This document shows, piece after piece, positions 23,001 through 38,000 of a DNA stretch of 64,000 nucleotides. Location: NCBI GenBank assembly GCA_033239005.1, contig BSQZ01000011.1, positions 5,594,501 through 5,658,500 on the forward strand, written 5' to 3'. Below the pieces are notes generated by a model, which was not told the origin of the DNA, ran no database searches, and saw only the letters and a list, made by a program, of their open reading frames with translations. Source of the DNA: Lamellibrachia satsuma (Eukaryota; Annelida; Polychaeta; Sabellida; Siboglinidae). The position numbers and the translations under genes were made by a program. Within the stretch, counting starts at the first letter, position 1. The number at the start of each line of letters is the position of its first letter.

Positions 23001-26000
23001 ATTGGCACTAAACAACAACGAAATAAAGTCATCAACCATTTTCCTGTAAAACTGCTTGGCAGTGATACATTCCCATCAGATACTGTTCGTAATCTAGGTG
23101 TTATCTTTGACAGTGATTTCAACTTTCGCCAGCATATCTCAAGTATGTAAATCCTGTTTCTATCATATTCGTGATCTTCGTCGAATTCGACGTCACATAT
23201 CTATATCTACTGCTAAAACAATATCAACGGCACTAATTAGCAGCCGTCTTGACTATTGCAATTCACTACTAAACAACATTGCTAAAAGAGACTTGGCTAA
23301 ACTCCAACGAGTACAAAATTGTCTGGCACGTGTGGTTCTCAGGGCGCCTCGGTTTTCACCGTCACTACCACTACTTAAACAGTTACACTGGCTTCCAGTT
23401 TCTTATCGAATTAATTTTAAGCTGTCCACTCTTGCATATCGTGCTCTATCTACACAACAACCATTCTACTTGGCTAGTCTCCTGCATCTTTCAAATATCC
23501 CTAGGCAGCTAAGATCATCAGTTTCACAACAACTTATTGTACCTAAAACAAAACTTAACTTGGGTAAACGTGCCTTCTCTGTCGCTGTGCCTAGGGTCTG
23601 GAACAAACTCCCTATCGCTTTGAAAACATCCGAAACTATTGCTATTTTCCGAAAAAAACTCAAGACACCTATTCCAAATTGCATTCCCACCATAAATGTT
23701 CGGTTGTCCCTCGTTCTGATACTGACTTTTGCGCGTCCATGTTTACGATTACGCCTACTGATTCTGTTTTGTTGCGCCTCTGAGCTCAGGTTCCTGAGGA
23801 TATAGGCGCCATAGAAGTCAATTATTATTATTATTATAGTGTTTTTGGTGAATTAATCAGGAACCTGGTTAAAGTTTCTCTAGGCTACGTCCTGCAAAAA
23901 ATCAGGGCGTGTAAACTGTTCAGTTCACAGGACCTGATGTCCTGTGACACTTGGAGACTGTTGGTGTACAATATTCTGAAAGCAAAACAACCTTTCACGT
24001 ATACTGCACAACCTGTCACGTATACTGCATTTAATTCAGTATTATGTATTGCATTTTATTGATCCTGCCATGAAAATAACTGTTTCAAAATTGTTTTTGA
24101 TGTTTTTTGTTGTTGTTGATGTCATACATTCTATCTTCAAAGTATTTTCTTTCTATCATCAAAGTATTGATTAGCAAGTGGGTTACCTAAGAAACTGTCG
24201 GGCTACTTCACTCTCCAGGGTTGGCTACCAACTATTTTTCTGTAATTTGGGCCTTCAGTGTATTATATAAAATATGGCATTTTAAGAACATAGATAAAGT
24301 ACAATCAATATCATCATTGTAAAAATGTTGCAGTGTTGTGGGCTTAGCTCTTCCCTTGCCATGGAGAACGCAGGAAACTGAACAGATTGCATTAATTATG
24401 TTTGACAGTGACCAAAGTGGAGGCAAAAAGACAGAGGTTTCGACAGCGGGTAACTGAATACATGGACAGAGCTGAAAAATTGAAAGCCCACATTGAAGAA
24501 GAGAAAGGCAGTGGGTTTACTTTACTCTTATATTTAATGCTCTCTTGTTAGTTAGCATACCTTGATTTTCATCCCATTGAAATATGTCAACATAATAATG
24601 TTAGACAAATTTTTATGTTGTTAGACTTGTTTTAAGTAAAGAATGTTGAATATTTTTTGCAGTACATCAAAATCCGTAAAAAGTCATTCAAAATTTCTTT
24701 TAAATTCCTTTTTTTTTCAAGAATGACGATGATTGTATTATTAAATTTCAGCGGGTAAATATCACGAGCAGGTTCACATAGAGAACAATGCAACGGGCCA
24801 CAGCTATGAGAGATTGTTCGGCCGGTTCCTTGATTCATCTGTGACGTCTGTTGAAGTGGAGGACCCCTACATCATGAGCATCCACCAGGTAAATAACTGG
24901 CTTGGTTATTTTATTTAGCAGCAAATATTACAGATGGGAGTATTCTCAATGGTTCGCAAAATTTAGAACACCTTTGAAACACTGAGCCCAATGTTATGAT
25001 AGTTCCAGTGTTCTGTATGTGATGTCTATGATCGACTTTGTGTCTAACGAATTGGACTGTTCAGCCACCTTCGCTCTCATCAACGGAACTCTCAACAAAC
25101 TTTGTCATCAGTTTCCTGACTCGGGTAATCGTTCTCAACCTCGGGGATGTGCAAGGAAGGATTCTCCATGGATGTATTGTTTCTCACAATGTTCCACTAT
25201 TATTGGTGTAATAATAAAAATTATGATTGTTAAACAATCAGTTGTGACAACCTGTCTTGTTGGTTGTTGCAGATGTACAACTTCCTACGTTTCTGTGAAC
25301 TGCTGGTGAAGTCTCGCAGCCCACTGTGCAGCATCAATCTCCTCACACGACCTGACGAAGTATGTTTGATTATGGCTTATTCTGTATCTATGATTGATTA
25401 CATTGTTTTACGTCTGTACCTACGTGTGGAACATACCTTTTTCTATAAATACAGTTAGTGACACTTAAGCTGTTTTTGAGATGCTTGTCACCTTGATATG
25501 TGTGATGTTTGATTTTTATCTTTTACATTCTGTATCATGCATCCAACTGAACAAAGAAAAAGGGCCTAAAGAAACTATAAAAAAACCTTTTGAAGAGAGG
25601 GAAAGGTTGTAAACCTCAAAAAAATTTACAAAATGACGGCTATGGCTCAGAACAGAGGAAGGTGGCATGGGAATGTTTCCACCCTATGCATTGCTTCTGA
25701 ATCAACTATACATAAGGTCACGCTGACTGAATTTTGTGTAACACAGGAAAACCATGGTGTACAGAAGAACCGCTTTGACGAGATCGGGCAGAGTCTGAGA
25801 CAACACAAAGTTAGTCTGGAGGTGGAGTTCTCAAGGACACTGCATGACCGTGAGATCAGGTAATCTGCATGGAAGTTTCTGGCTCTTCTGTTAGGCAATG
25901 GCTATTCAACCAACTGTTGTCCGGATAAAGCTTATGATCCACTTTATTTATTATCTACTTATCGATTATCAGCTTACAGTCCACTTCGTCATAATTATAA

Positions 26001-29000
26001 AATTGGTTTTGTGCACTTTTTGTTGTACATTACTTATGCACTGCCCACTTTATTGCGAACTATTTCAAACACTCAGTATGTTATGCATGTGTTTTGTGAT
26101 TACTATGCCATTTGCTGCTTCCAATGAAGTAACTGCTAATGGTTTGGCGAATAAGCAGTATCTGCGAGGTGGCCTGCACAATGGCTGGATGAATAGCCAC
26201 TGCGTTTCTGTTTTTGATATGTTAAGTCTTTAAAGCGAAACAGAAGTCGTGTATACAGAACCAACGCAAAGTCTCAAACAAATGTTATTTTGCCAGAAAG
26301 ACAACTAGCTTAGTAAAAAAGTTTACTAAACTATGTTACATAAGTTGAGTTTGTATGCAAATAGCATGACCATATTCATATTCACAATAGTTTTAATTGT
26401 AGGCCGAAAACCATGACTTGTTTCGCTTTAATTAAGTTTCTTGTTATTGTGTTAATTAAGTGTTGATGTAATAAATTGTGATACAGGGAAACCCTTGACA
26501 TGATGCACATTTTAGTTAAGTTGATTATTAATCTTATAGCATATTGCTTGGACTTTAAAAACTGGTTATAGTTCTTCTATGACCAAAATTATGTCGGGAT
26601 AAAGAAGAGCTTCATCATCGAGGTGCCAAGTTTGTGGCTTTTTTGTTTTGGATTTCTGTTACGTGTTGGTGTAGTAAATTATGATGCAATCTTGGGAAAC
26701 CTTTCAGAAGGTACACATTTTAAGTTTATTGCAAGGGCTTTTCCAATAAAATTTTACAGTTCTTATCTTCAGCAGAAAACATTATTTTGGAATAAACAGC
26801 TTCATCGTCATAGGTGCCATTTCCAATGAAAGGTTGGCTGTGATGAATTGCCATATGTCACGGTCTTCAGTCGCTCTTTGTATCTGTATATAGGTTGGTT
26901 TTGTTGCTTTCATGATGTCATTTAACCTGGATGTTCTCAATCTCCCTCTTGTACGCTTCCCATCGACCTTCCCTTCCAATATCAGCTTTTGCATCTCGTG
27001 GTGTTGAAATGATATGACCAAGGTAGTTCATCCACTGTATCTTTATGGATAATTCCAGGTGTTTTGGATTCTCAACTATCGTTCTTACCTCCAGGCTTGC
27101 AATCTTATCTATGCATGAGATTTGCTTCATTCTGCACTAAACCCACACAAATGAATCCAGCTAGGTGAACCATGACTATATTTATATGTACACATATTTT
27201 CAATGCCAAATGTTCAGATGACTAGAAACCACCGGCCACATAAGATGGGCAGTCCTGGTCCTCATAGGCACGCTTCCGCTCCACCACCTCCGCTTGTTTA
27301 CTCTGTTTATGCTGGCATGCTCCGACTGCTGAATGCCCTGCAGATCATGCTGCTCAACAAAGGCAGTGTTCAGCAGTTCACCTCAATTGCCAGCAGGTCC
27401 ATCACCTCGGTGAGATGCAGCACACCGAGACTGAGTGAGCCAACAGCACCCACACCTTTCAACTTCTGCGGCGACTCAAGATCACTGAGTGGAATGACTT
27501 GTTACTGTTTTGTGTCTTGCCTTTGACAAAACGCCTCAGCAGGTTTGGGTCCGATATATGCCTGTAGATAGGCACCGTAGCTTCAGCAACGTCGTAGGCC
27601 AGAGGGTGCCTGACATGTTCTTTGTAGTGGCTGTGAGTTTAAAATAAGGGCCTGCCTTTTAAAAGAAATTTAGACCAATTATTAATAACGTTATGTCATT
27701 AACATTGATTAAATTATTACATAATCTCTCTGTAGCTGGCAGAAAAAGGAACAAGCATGACAAACTTACCAGCCAGACTACAGAACAGTGTTGATTCTCT
27801 GCTGACTTGAAAATGTAAATATTCATAATAATTTAGGAGACGTGCAGCATTTGGTCAAAATTTACACAGGTTATTTTAGTTATTGCTACATCGTAGTTTT
27901 GTAAACAAAGATCCATGCAGTTGCTGCATTTCAACCATGCAGTACTTTTGGTAGTCTTGTTCTTATTGGCCGTCATTTCAATGCGGTTGCTGTTGCTGTT
28001 GCTGGTGGTATCTTGGATGTGGTTTTGCTCTATAGTTCCTTTAGGAATACCCACATTTCATACTATCAATCCTTGTTTTCAATCTTCGTTGCTTTGGTGG
28101 GTTTCTTTATGAACCTTTCTTCCTGTTGGCCTCAGGCCATATTGGTGTTATTCGATGGTGACTGAACAAGCTTCCCCACCGTCTTCAGATTGTTACGGTC
28201 TGCATCCTTTCCAGTGTATACATCGAATAAGTAATTATACATTATATATATTACGGTCTGTGAATCCGCCAGCATCCTTACCTTGGTGCCCCATTTTGTT
28301 GACTTATCCTTGTATTACTTGAAAGACAGCTGACCACTCATCAAACTTGCTGGTGAGAGGTAAGCTCCTCAGTGAAACGTTTCTTCAGGTCAGTAAGGAA
28401 GCGAACCTTGCACAGTTCGTCTTAGTCTCCATCTACTCTGTGTGCACAGCAGTCTCATCACGGTAGTGCAGATACTAGGTCGAATGGTTGCATCTGTCAC
28501 ATGGGAGGATGTGAGAAACACATGGCATTGACAACATCCAGGTACTGCTGTTGGTGCAGTCCTCCCAGATTCCGAGGCTAATAACTTGACCACAACAAAT
28601 CTGGTTGGTCGGTCAGGAAAACTGTTAATTTTGTGAAAATATGATGTATGGTTTAATGATTTGTAACGTTTAACGATTGGGTTTTGTTCAATGAAACATA
28701 CACGGTAGGATGGTGAATACGATAGCATTAGTTCCGTTAGCGTAAACAAGGCCCCGTAGCCCACGGGGTTCAGCCCCAGGTAATGTCATCCAAAATGTTT
28801 TTCGCTACGCAAAACAAAACATTATGGCATATTCCATTGCTGAAATAATGCAAACAAATGTTGGAGCAAAGCTGTTGGCATGCAGGTGTTCCGAAACCCT
28901 AACCAAAATATCCTCCCGACCGTATTCTGATACCTCGCGTTATCCACAGAAGAGTTCAATCTAAAAATGAACAGCCAGTTAGAGTTGCGCGAAGTCTCAT

Positions 29001-32000
29001 CCTGTCTTTGCTGCTCATCTCTGTGAGAAGCCGCACTGCGTAGTAACTCTTCAGTTTGGACACAGTGACTGATTTCCAATTCCCATACGACATCACATCA
29101 GTAGTTTGCTGTAGTTCTGCTTTTCGGTTTGTAAACGTAACATCTTCAAGGAACGCAATATCGTAAAACAATTGAGAAATGTCCACTGCATCACCATTTC
29201 CAGGTGGCGAATCACACCTTGGCCCATCACACCTTGGATGATGGAGGAGAAAAGAAGGTTTAATTGAATCCGTCTCTTCTGAAAATCATGTTCGAGTAAT
29301 TTCTCATCTTCAAGAAATAATAAAACGGTCTGAAGGCTATCCCTGTCAGCAACGCTATTGTCGCTGGAAACATCCGAGCAATCGGACGTAACTGGGGGTG
29401 TAGTCACTAACCGCTTCAGCCATAATCAGTGATGTAAAATTACATTATGTGAACCACAGGGAATGAAAGGCAGAATGAATAAAATTTAAAATGATCAATC
29501 ACAATATTGTGATCGATTCCTTGATCAGAAGTGTGAACCAATCAATCGTCGACAAAATCGATTAATCAGAACAGCACTTATCATTCACCAAATTTATGAT
29601 GTCTATGAGAACAGCTAATTCCAAAACAATCACGAGCATAACATTGCAATGATAGCCAGTTCTGTTGTATCGAATCGTCAAATCAAAACAATATCTTGAA
29701 ATGTTTGCATACAAAATGGCTTCTGTCAGTACCTGCATCATCCTCATCTTTGCCATGGCTTTCTGCACAGGTAGTAGCTTTTTTAATCTGGAGCTAGGCT
29801 CGAAAGGAAGAGATCATCGGGAAGTGTATGAAGAATTTTTTTCCCTAATTTCCAAAAGTTCTCTTTCTAACTTTCTCTATCTTTCTCTTGGTAGAGGGTC
29901 GACGAGATCCAGGGTTCGGATGTGGTAGTGCTGAAGTGATAGGGGTGGCAGAGTCACCAGGCGGTGGAGATTGTGTGATACGTCGGCTACTGGTTTGAGA
30001 TGTTGGGGTTCTGGTAGCACTGGTGTTAGTAGGGGTACTGGAGATATTGTTGGTTGGGGTGCTTGACAGCAGGACTTCTTCGCTTGAGGGTCCTGGTGTT
30101 TCTGTCCTGTCAGACTCAGTGCTGGCTGGCCCATCTGACTCTTCTGCCACTTCTACTGGCAGCTCAGTGTTGCTTGTTGTTCTATGAAAAAAATATGTTT
30201 GAAATGTACATCATATTGCAGCTTACAAAAGGTAGACAATGGACTAAAATATGTACAGTGAATAATTATTATGTAGCCAATGAATGGTGAAGAATACTAT
30301 TGATGCAAATGACTGATAATGATGTTGTAATGCTTCTATCCATGTTCCTCTATGAATATATTTCACATAGACTTTACTCAATTCTTTTTCCAGTGCCAAT
30401 CTATTCAGAATTTATGTGCACTTTATGTGAATGAATCAACAGTAAAGTGTTGTATATGTCATGATTTACATTATTTCTGTTTCCTACTGCATTCAAAGGT
30501 ATACATTGATTCAATGTTGCTGTTTAAGAAGGACAAGGGGTCCATGAACTCCCATCGTAGGGTATGCTGGGCAGCCTGGCCACTCTTTGTTTTAGCCTCC
30601 CTCTTTTGCCACATATATTTATTGCGAAGGATGGTCCACTGTGCTTTTACAACTTCACGATTCACTGGAATAAAAGGAAAATAGACTACGAATACGTAGT
30701 GTGGATTTTTTTTTCCTGTACACTCCACAAGACAAGCCTCTGATTAGCGGAATAGTGTCAATTGAAAGTTAAAATTTTGGACTTTCTTGGTGTTAATTTT
30801 TTATGTGTGAAACTAGGTCTTGAAAATTAAATACATTATAGGCCATTGCTGACAGTTTGAGTAAACGAGATCTTTGAAAATCTGAGGCAGTACACAGTAC
30901 AGTATTAACTAATAAAAAAGAACGTAGGGGGTGGGGTGACTGCGGTTGGGCCAGTCGCTCCCTCGCACCGGGCTTTAACGGTGCTGCAGCCCTTTCTGAC
31001 ATGGAGCTGAAAGTTAATAGTTACTCCTGCCGTTTACCCGCTTTGCTTTGTTGATTTGTGAACACACCATGCTCAGTCTCTCTACTCAGGCAGTCGTTCT
31101 GGAACAAAACAAATCAAAGTCATATTTTACTGGCCCGAACAGAGGTTCTGAAGGCACTGTACAATTATGTCCTGGTTTGTAATTACGGACGACCAGGTTA
31201 GGGCTTGTCCCATTGACTGACGACAGCCCCAAAACCGATTATTTCACCCATAGCTAGGTTGGCCTTCCACAGAAGAACCCTCTGGTCGACCGGATAAAGG
31301 CATGTCCCGGTGACTGACAACTGCCTCATAACTGACTAGTTCACCCATAGCTTGGTTGGCCTTCCACAGAAGAACCCTCTGGTCGACCAGGTTAGGGCTG
31401 ACGACTGCCTCATATGACTGACTATTTCACACATAAGTAAGTTGCCTTCCATATTCGTCTTTGTGGGTCTCATCAGCTATCTGTAGTTGTCTGGTTTTGT
31501 GCACGGTCCTCAGGTAAGTTGTCAGGCACTGATCCCTCTGGCTTGGTTAAACCTGCCAGGAGCCGAGGTTCCCAGTGGCATAGCTTGTGGGATCATCAAG
31601 ACTATCAAATAACCTGACCACAACAACGCATTGGTACCTTTGCCTCTCTGAGATGTTGTTTGAGGAGCCAAATCGCCGATGTCGATGTATACTGCCCATG
31701 GAGAGATGGTGGTCGGGCTGACAATGACCCACTGCTGGTCTATGGGCACCCTGAGTCGTCGATGGGTTGACGGTCACTGCCGTCTGGCAGAACAAGATGT
31801 CTACTGATAATGATCATCTTATCGTGTATAAAAATGAAACAATTGTTCACCTCACTCTTTTTGGTTCTTCGTTGTTACATTGTAACAGAAGTCATTGTCA
31901 AGTTAAATCAATGTTTCAATGGTTTATAATTATCGTTTGTTTAAATATGCTAAATTGAACATATTTGCCTTGTCTTCTCTCACTTAGACATTTATCTTTT

Positions 32001-35000
32001 ATTGCTACTTTGTAGCAAATTCGGCATGTCTAGATTAGTAAGCAACAGAAATGTCCATTGTCTGTCAATCAATCACGTATATCGATATAATGCTCTTTCC
32101 AGCTGCTCAAAGGCCCTTTCCTAGTTCATTACTTAATTTAAAAAACAATTCCTCAATACTAAAAAAATCCATTAAGTAAATTTAAAAACTATCACAATTT
32201 TTTCCTAAATCAATAAAACTCTTCTTCTGAAGGCATCAGTCGACGGAGCCTGCCGAAGAACAAGTGGAATATTGTTCCACAATGTGGGGGCAGCAACGGA
32301 GAAGGCTCTGTCTGCAGCTGCGTTCTGAACAAAGCCACAGCTGGTTCTCTGAGCGAAGTGTCCTTTGTGGGTTATATTGTGTGAGAGTGTCCTTTATGTG
32401 TGATGGTCCTTCAATGTGCACACGGTACTTGACAGATAGCCAATGCAACGAAGAACGGGGGTGATACAATTCCGCCTGGGAATATGTAATACAATGCTGG
32501 GGACATACGTTTTTCATGATTTCTCTTGAAGAACGATAAGGTTTGTTGGTCTAGGGGTGAATAAATAACGGTGGATGGGCTGTCGTGACTTTCTTTGTTT
32601 TCGGGTTCCAACTATATATAAATACTATGGTAAATATACCTAATAGATACAAGGGACCATAACACGTATAAATAGTTTAGACTTAGTATATATAATAACA
32701 AATATTTTTCTTAATATATTAACTATCTCTGGCTTTCACGTTATGACACGATAACAGTTGAAACGGGATTACTAGTGAATATCTAAAGTTCTAATGACAA
32801 TTTTCAAGCTTATCGGAAATAGAGTTCACAGGAATAAAACGATCCGAATCTGTTCACACATCCTATCCATAGTCATAGATGTGGGAAAATCTAAGCCCTA
32901 ACAATGACTCCTACCCTGGGTCGTCACGGGGATATACTGACACTTTTCACAATAACACTTGACGATCGAATCGGATGAACGAAGAATGCTTCGACGATGG
33001 ACATTGAAGAAAGTAGGTGAACGCTCCGTTGAATGTGATGCTGATGTAATTCACGCGATCATCAGGACGAACATCTTGCCAAAACCGGATTGAAGGACAA
33101 ACAACTTGACGGAACCATTCCAGTATAGATCTTTGATAATTTAGTGAATACTTTTTTGTTTCTCTGATGAAATTTTAACAAACTAATTCGATAAATAGAA
33201 CCACATTCAATTCTGCATTAGGATTATTTCATCCTTTCCTCGCTAAAAATAAAACCAAAACATCAACTAAACAATAAGGGCTTTGCTTGCCTAAGTTGAC
33301 AATTTCTACATTGTGGTTGAAAGTTCAGCGCACAAACGCAGCCGTAAAATTCTACGTCTTTTAATGTTCAGGCCAAACCTCCGAATGACGCTCAAAGTCG
33401 TTACCGACACTAAAACAAATTGGGATGATTTTTGTCTTAACCAGTCATATCATATTTAGAGAAGGTATTTGGCATTCCTACGTCATACTTCAATCCCAAG
33501 ATACCATTGGAAGCAGGAGTCTTGAGTGCATTTTGCACCCGGCCCTTAAGGAAATTTGTTGATCAGCGAAATAAACCTTATGTAACCATGTTTCGTCATA
33601 TCCGTTATACCGATAATTCAGCAAATAATCAAGCAACCTTTTATTAAAGTATTCAATCCTGATAAATATAACAAACTATTTAACTTGAACTTTGCGAATA
33701 ATATAAATTCCTAAATAGTAGATTCCATATTTATACCCTGCTGATGCTTAATGGCAGAAAACTGAGCTTGTTTGCTACAGGAACACACAAAGAGTAACTG
33801 TTGTTAAAGGTCATTTAATAAATGCATTGTGATAATAAAATACATGTATCGGTGAGAAATAGCTGGTACAAACATGTTCATCGAGAAAAATATCATACAT
33901 GTAAATCGATGAGATATAGCTTAATCACCAATATAAACTAGCTCATCGAGAAAAGCAATTATTAAATGACATGTAAAAGTAGCAAAGGTGGGGCGATCAT
34001 TTATCCCACCAGGCCTCCAATACGGGAGGCCCCCACCCCAGGATGGAATTTATTCTTAACTTGACTAGGGTACGGTAAAATTCTTTTAATCTGAGCATTT
34101 GTCTGTATTTATTTCAATCGTTGTTTTGAGCTATGTCCTTGTGCAAAGTGACTAAACTCTTCTTTTATGGATGATTTGTTATCTTATTTGTTCTGTACCA
34201 TTTCTTTATGAATTCATCCATAAATTAAATAAGATACTGATATCATAATGGTAAAATAATTCCATATAGAATAAAATAACGTGATAATTCGTTAAGAGCA
34301 TTGGCACGATAAAAAAAAAACTAACAATCCTCCCCTCTTTTTGACAGTTCTCTTTCAATATGATGAAGAACCGTATACAAAATTATGAGTCAAAACAAGA
34401 ACAAACTTTAGAGTGAACCTCTTTGGTAACGCTACTGTTCTTATAATAAATAATGAAAGGATAAAAGTTTGTTTACACCAACCGACCCATGATGGAAATT
34501 CGCGACCACATCTTCGAACCACATCATAATCATATCAATATGCCTGTGTGTAAGTTAGTAAGGAATGACGTTTTGTTTATTAACGTGAGAAAAACAATGT
34601 TATAAAAAATTAAACCTTCGACAATGCAAAGGTCTTCAGCGTCATGCGAGGTACCCCTTTTTTACAGGGCTAACATTTTTTCTTGTTATTGTATTCGACT
34701 AAGGAAGTCTGATCCGACATTCTTATATCCTGGGATTACTTCGACATGGAAATGAAATGGCTGAAGTTTCAATGCCCAACGCATCAAACAACGATTGTTC
34801 AGTTTTGCTGACTTAAGATAAGCCAGGGATTGATGATCCGTTTGGATGATGAATTTTCGTCCACATAGATACTTTTTCCAGACTATGGCTAAGCTCTCTT
34901 TTTCTACAATGACGTGTGAATCATCATATTCTTGCATCAACAGTGCGCCTAATCCTACCCCAGATGCGTCTGTATAAAGGATGAAGATCTTGTAAAAATT

Positions 35001-38000
35001 TTATAACCTTTGGACTGGATGATCACATAACATAGTTTTCAGAGATTCATAAGCTTGATTCGCGTTTTCATTCCATTTGATTTGTGTGGGTAATCCTTTC
35101 TTTGTGAGATCTGTGAGTGGGGCTGCTATACTCGCCTAATTGAGTATAAATCATGAATAATATCCTACTAATCCTAAGAATGCTCTGATTTGAGTCTTAG
35201 TTTCTGGAATGGGTGCATTTAGTACCTTGACCACTTTGTCTTGTTTAGTCAACAAGAAATTATGTTTTATATCATGATTAATGAAACCAACTGAACTCTC
35301 TCCTCTCGGTAGATTTGATTCTGTCAAAAAGTTAACGGAGTATCAACAAATGTTCCTTCCATGTGGAGGTACGCACAAGAATGTCGTCAACATGACTATC
35401 AACTCAATGCCTGAAAGTAATTTCCTCATCATACGGCAATAAGTAGCTCTTGCATTTACTAGTCCGAAAGGCATACGTTTGAAATGGAATAATCCTTTTG
35501 AAGTGGAAAAGGCTGTTTTTTACCGTCTTTATCACTCATCAGTACTTGCCAGTATCCTTTACAACAGTCAGTCTTGGTAAAAAAAAAATTATTTTAATTA
35601 AGTTTGACATAAATGTCTTCAGGGTTTGGGATAGGCTCTGAGTCAAATTTAGTGGCCTTGTTCAACTATCGGAAGTCGATGCATAGTAAGGGAGCACTAT
35701 AAGAGGAATTTGAAGGTTTGATAATGTCCATTTCCAGCATTTTTGAAACCTCCTTTTCGGCTGCCTCTACCTTTGTGAAAGGAATAGGATATGGTTTAAC
35801 TTTGATAGGTTTGTTTGTTTTTAAAGATATCGTATGTTGCGTATATTTGACAAAACCTGGAATGTCTGAAACGATCTTGGAAAATTCCCCCAGAATTTGT
35901 TGTACTTCATCTCCGTTTTGTTGACAACTGGGATGCCACATGAACATTACGAAAGGTTTCTTGTCTTTTGTCTAACAAGGGATCTACTTCTAGGTACTCA
36001 CTGTCTTCATAATCTAAGATCGCAGTAGTGATTCCTAATTTGATTTCTGGTCTTTCGATGTACCTTTTCAGCATGTTTATGTGAAAGATTTTTGTTTTGT
36101 TTCCTACTTGGATTCGGTAATCTGTTGGTCCTATCTTTTCCTTTACTGTAAATGGGCCTTTCCATTGCATAAGCAATTTGTTTTTCTCAGTTGGCAGGAG
36201 GATTAACACTTTATCCTCTGCTTCTAAGATTCTCATTTTTTACTTTTTGTCAAAGTGATTTGTATTTGCTCTGAGCATTCCATAGATTTTTGGCTGCTAA
36301 TTCACATGTTTTCTCAAGTATGTTTCTTAAATCAACTACGTAGTGATATACGTTTGATACTTCTTCCTTCATGCTTTCATTTGTCCACAACTTTCTCAAA
36401 ACATACATAGGACCTTTGATAGTTCCCCAATACAATAATTTGAAAGGGGCTTCACGATATACAAACAGTAAAGGTTCAAGATATCGATCTGAATCACGGG
36501 GTTGTTCTGACGACATCCTTTTGAGCATAGTTTTTAAGGTACCATTCCATCTTTCGCACAATCCATTGGACATGGGGTGATACAAAGAAGTGTGAACAAA
36601 CTTTGTTGAAAGTAACCTTGCGACCTCTTCCATCATTCTGGTCGTGAATTGGGAACCATTGTCGCATAAGACTTGGGATGGAAATCCCACTCGAGAGAAT
36701 ATACCGAGTAGCTTTTCAGCAACCTCTACAGTATCTGTTGTTTGTAACGCAACGGCCTCGGGGTAACGCATAGAGTCTACTAATTTTCTTCAAAGGAGCA
36801 CGTTTAGCGTTGCCTTTGTTTACTGTGCGTTGACAAATGTCACATGAGGCACAGAATCATTTTACTTCCCCTGAAATACCGGGCCAGTAGAAATTCAACA
36901 TGATGCGATGAAGTGCCTTTTTAGCACCTTGATGACCTGAAAGTAAAGTTTCATGGCTTATTTTGAGTACTTGTCGGAGTTTACGAAGAACTACTAATGT
37001 TTTCGTACATTTTCGGATTTGTTCGGATGGAAAAATCTGAATAGGACTTCGTACCAACTCATAACATGTTTGTTTGGGGAAGTCTTCTTGTCACGTTCCG
37101 CTATAAAGAACAATTTTCTCGAAGAAAAATCATCGTTTTGTGCTTGTTTGAAATAACTAGCAGAAATGTTGACATCAACTGGAGGCCTCACCACTAATTG
37201 CTCATTCGTACGGTTTTCAATGTCACGGTCATTGTTTAATCCCCTCCCTGATGTGGCGAATGTTTTCCTTTTCTTTCTTTTTCATAACTTGGAGCATTAT
37301 GTGCCAAATTGAATTTGTTGGCCAAATCTATCATGGTCTCTAGATTCGAAGGAGAATGTTGCCTGATGAATGTTGCCAATTCCTTGGGACATGAGTTCAA
37401 GAACTGATCTTGTAACAAAAATTCTTTCAGTGCTCCGAATGTTTCGTAAATTTCTGACAACTGGATCTAGGAATCAAGGAAATATTCTAACCTACTTACA
37501 TACTGCGTGACATTTTAATCCGCATTCTGCTTGGTATGATAAAACTTCCTATGGTAATCATCAACCGTTAATTGATATTGCCCAAGAAGAGCCTTTTTCA
37601 AGACGTAATCATTAGCCAAAGCGAGGGGTAACCGAGAATAAACATTTAGAGCCTTTCCTGTTAGAAGAAATGCTAAGTTAAGAACATAGGCATCTCGTGG
37701 CCATCTTTTGTTTACAGCATAACGTTCAAATCGCTGCAAATATGAATCTAACTCATCTTTGGACTCTGAAAACATGGGTAATCTAGGTCCGCGGGTCCGC
37801 GGAAAATTCTCATCCCTGTTAAATTCACTGGTTTCATTCATGAAGCTACCTATCTGGCCATAGTACCAATCTCTTTGATGGGTTTCATCAGCCCATTGGT
37901 GTGCAATGTACATGCCAGTCAGAGACTCGGCGTCTCTAATGATGTCACAGAGATCTCCAGATTCCAAAGGAAGTTCTGCCTCAGTGAGCTTACCTAGATG

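Larger units (their letters stand above)
20410..23837 (+). mobile_element. L2/CR1-superclade LINE with 2A-like motif and (ATT)n tail
   Basis: The element has a 5' leader, one endonuclease-RT reading frame (20581 onward) and a short 3' end that finishes in (ATT)n at 23821-23837, typical of L2-type tails. It lies in MITD1 intron 1, same orientation. The 5' boundary near 20410 is a guess. Only two frameshifts separate it from an intact frame, so it looks fairly young. Confidence 0.82.

Noticed and set aside
26130..26233. HNGWMNSH peptide resembling the start of MITD1 exon 6
   Set aside because: The resemblance is only a few residues, without a usable acceptor or the following conserved motif; the true exon is at 44447-44603.
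35718..36580. Plus-strand frames across copy A (and 53644-54669 in copy C)
   Set aside because: Complements of the RT/integrase coding strand; no independent motifs.
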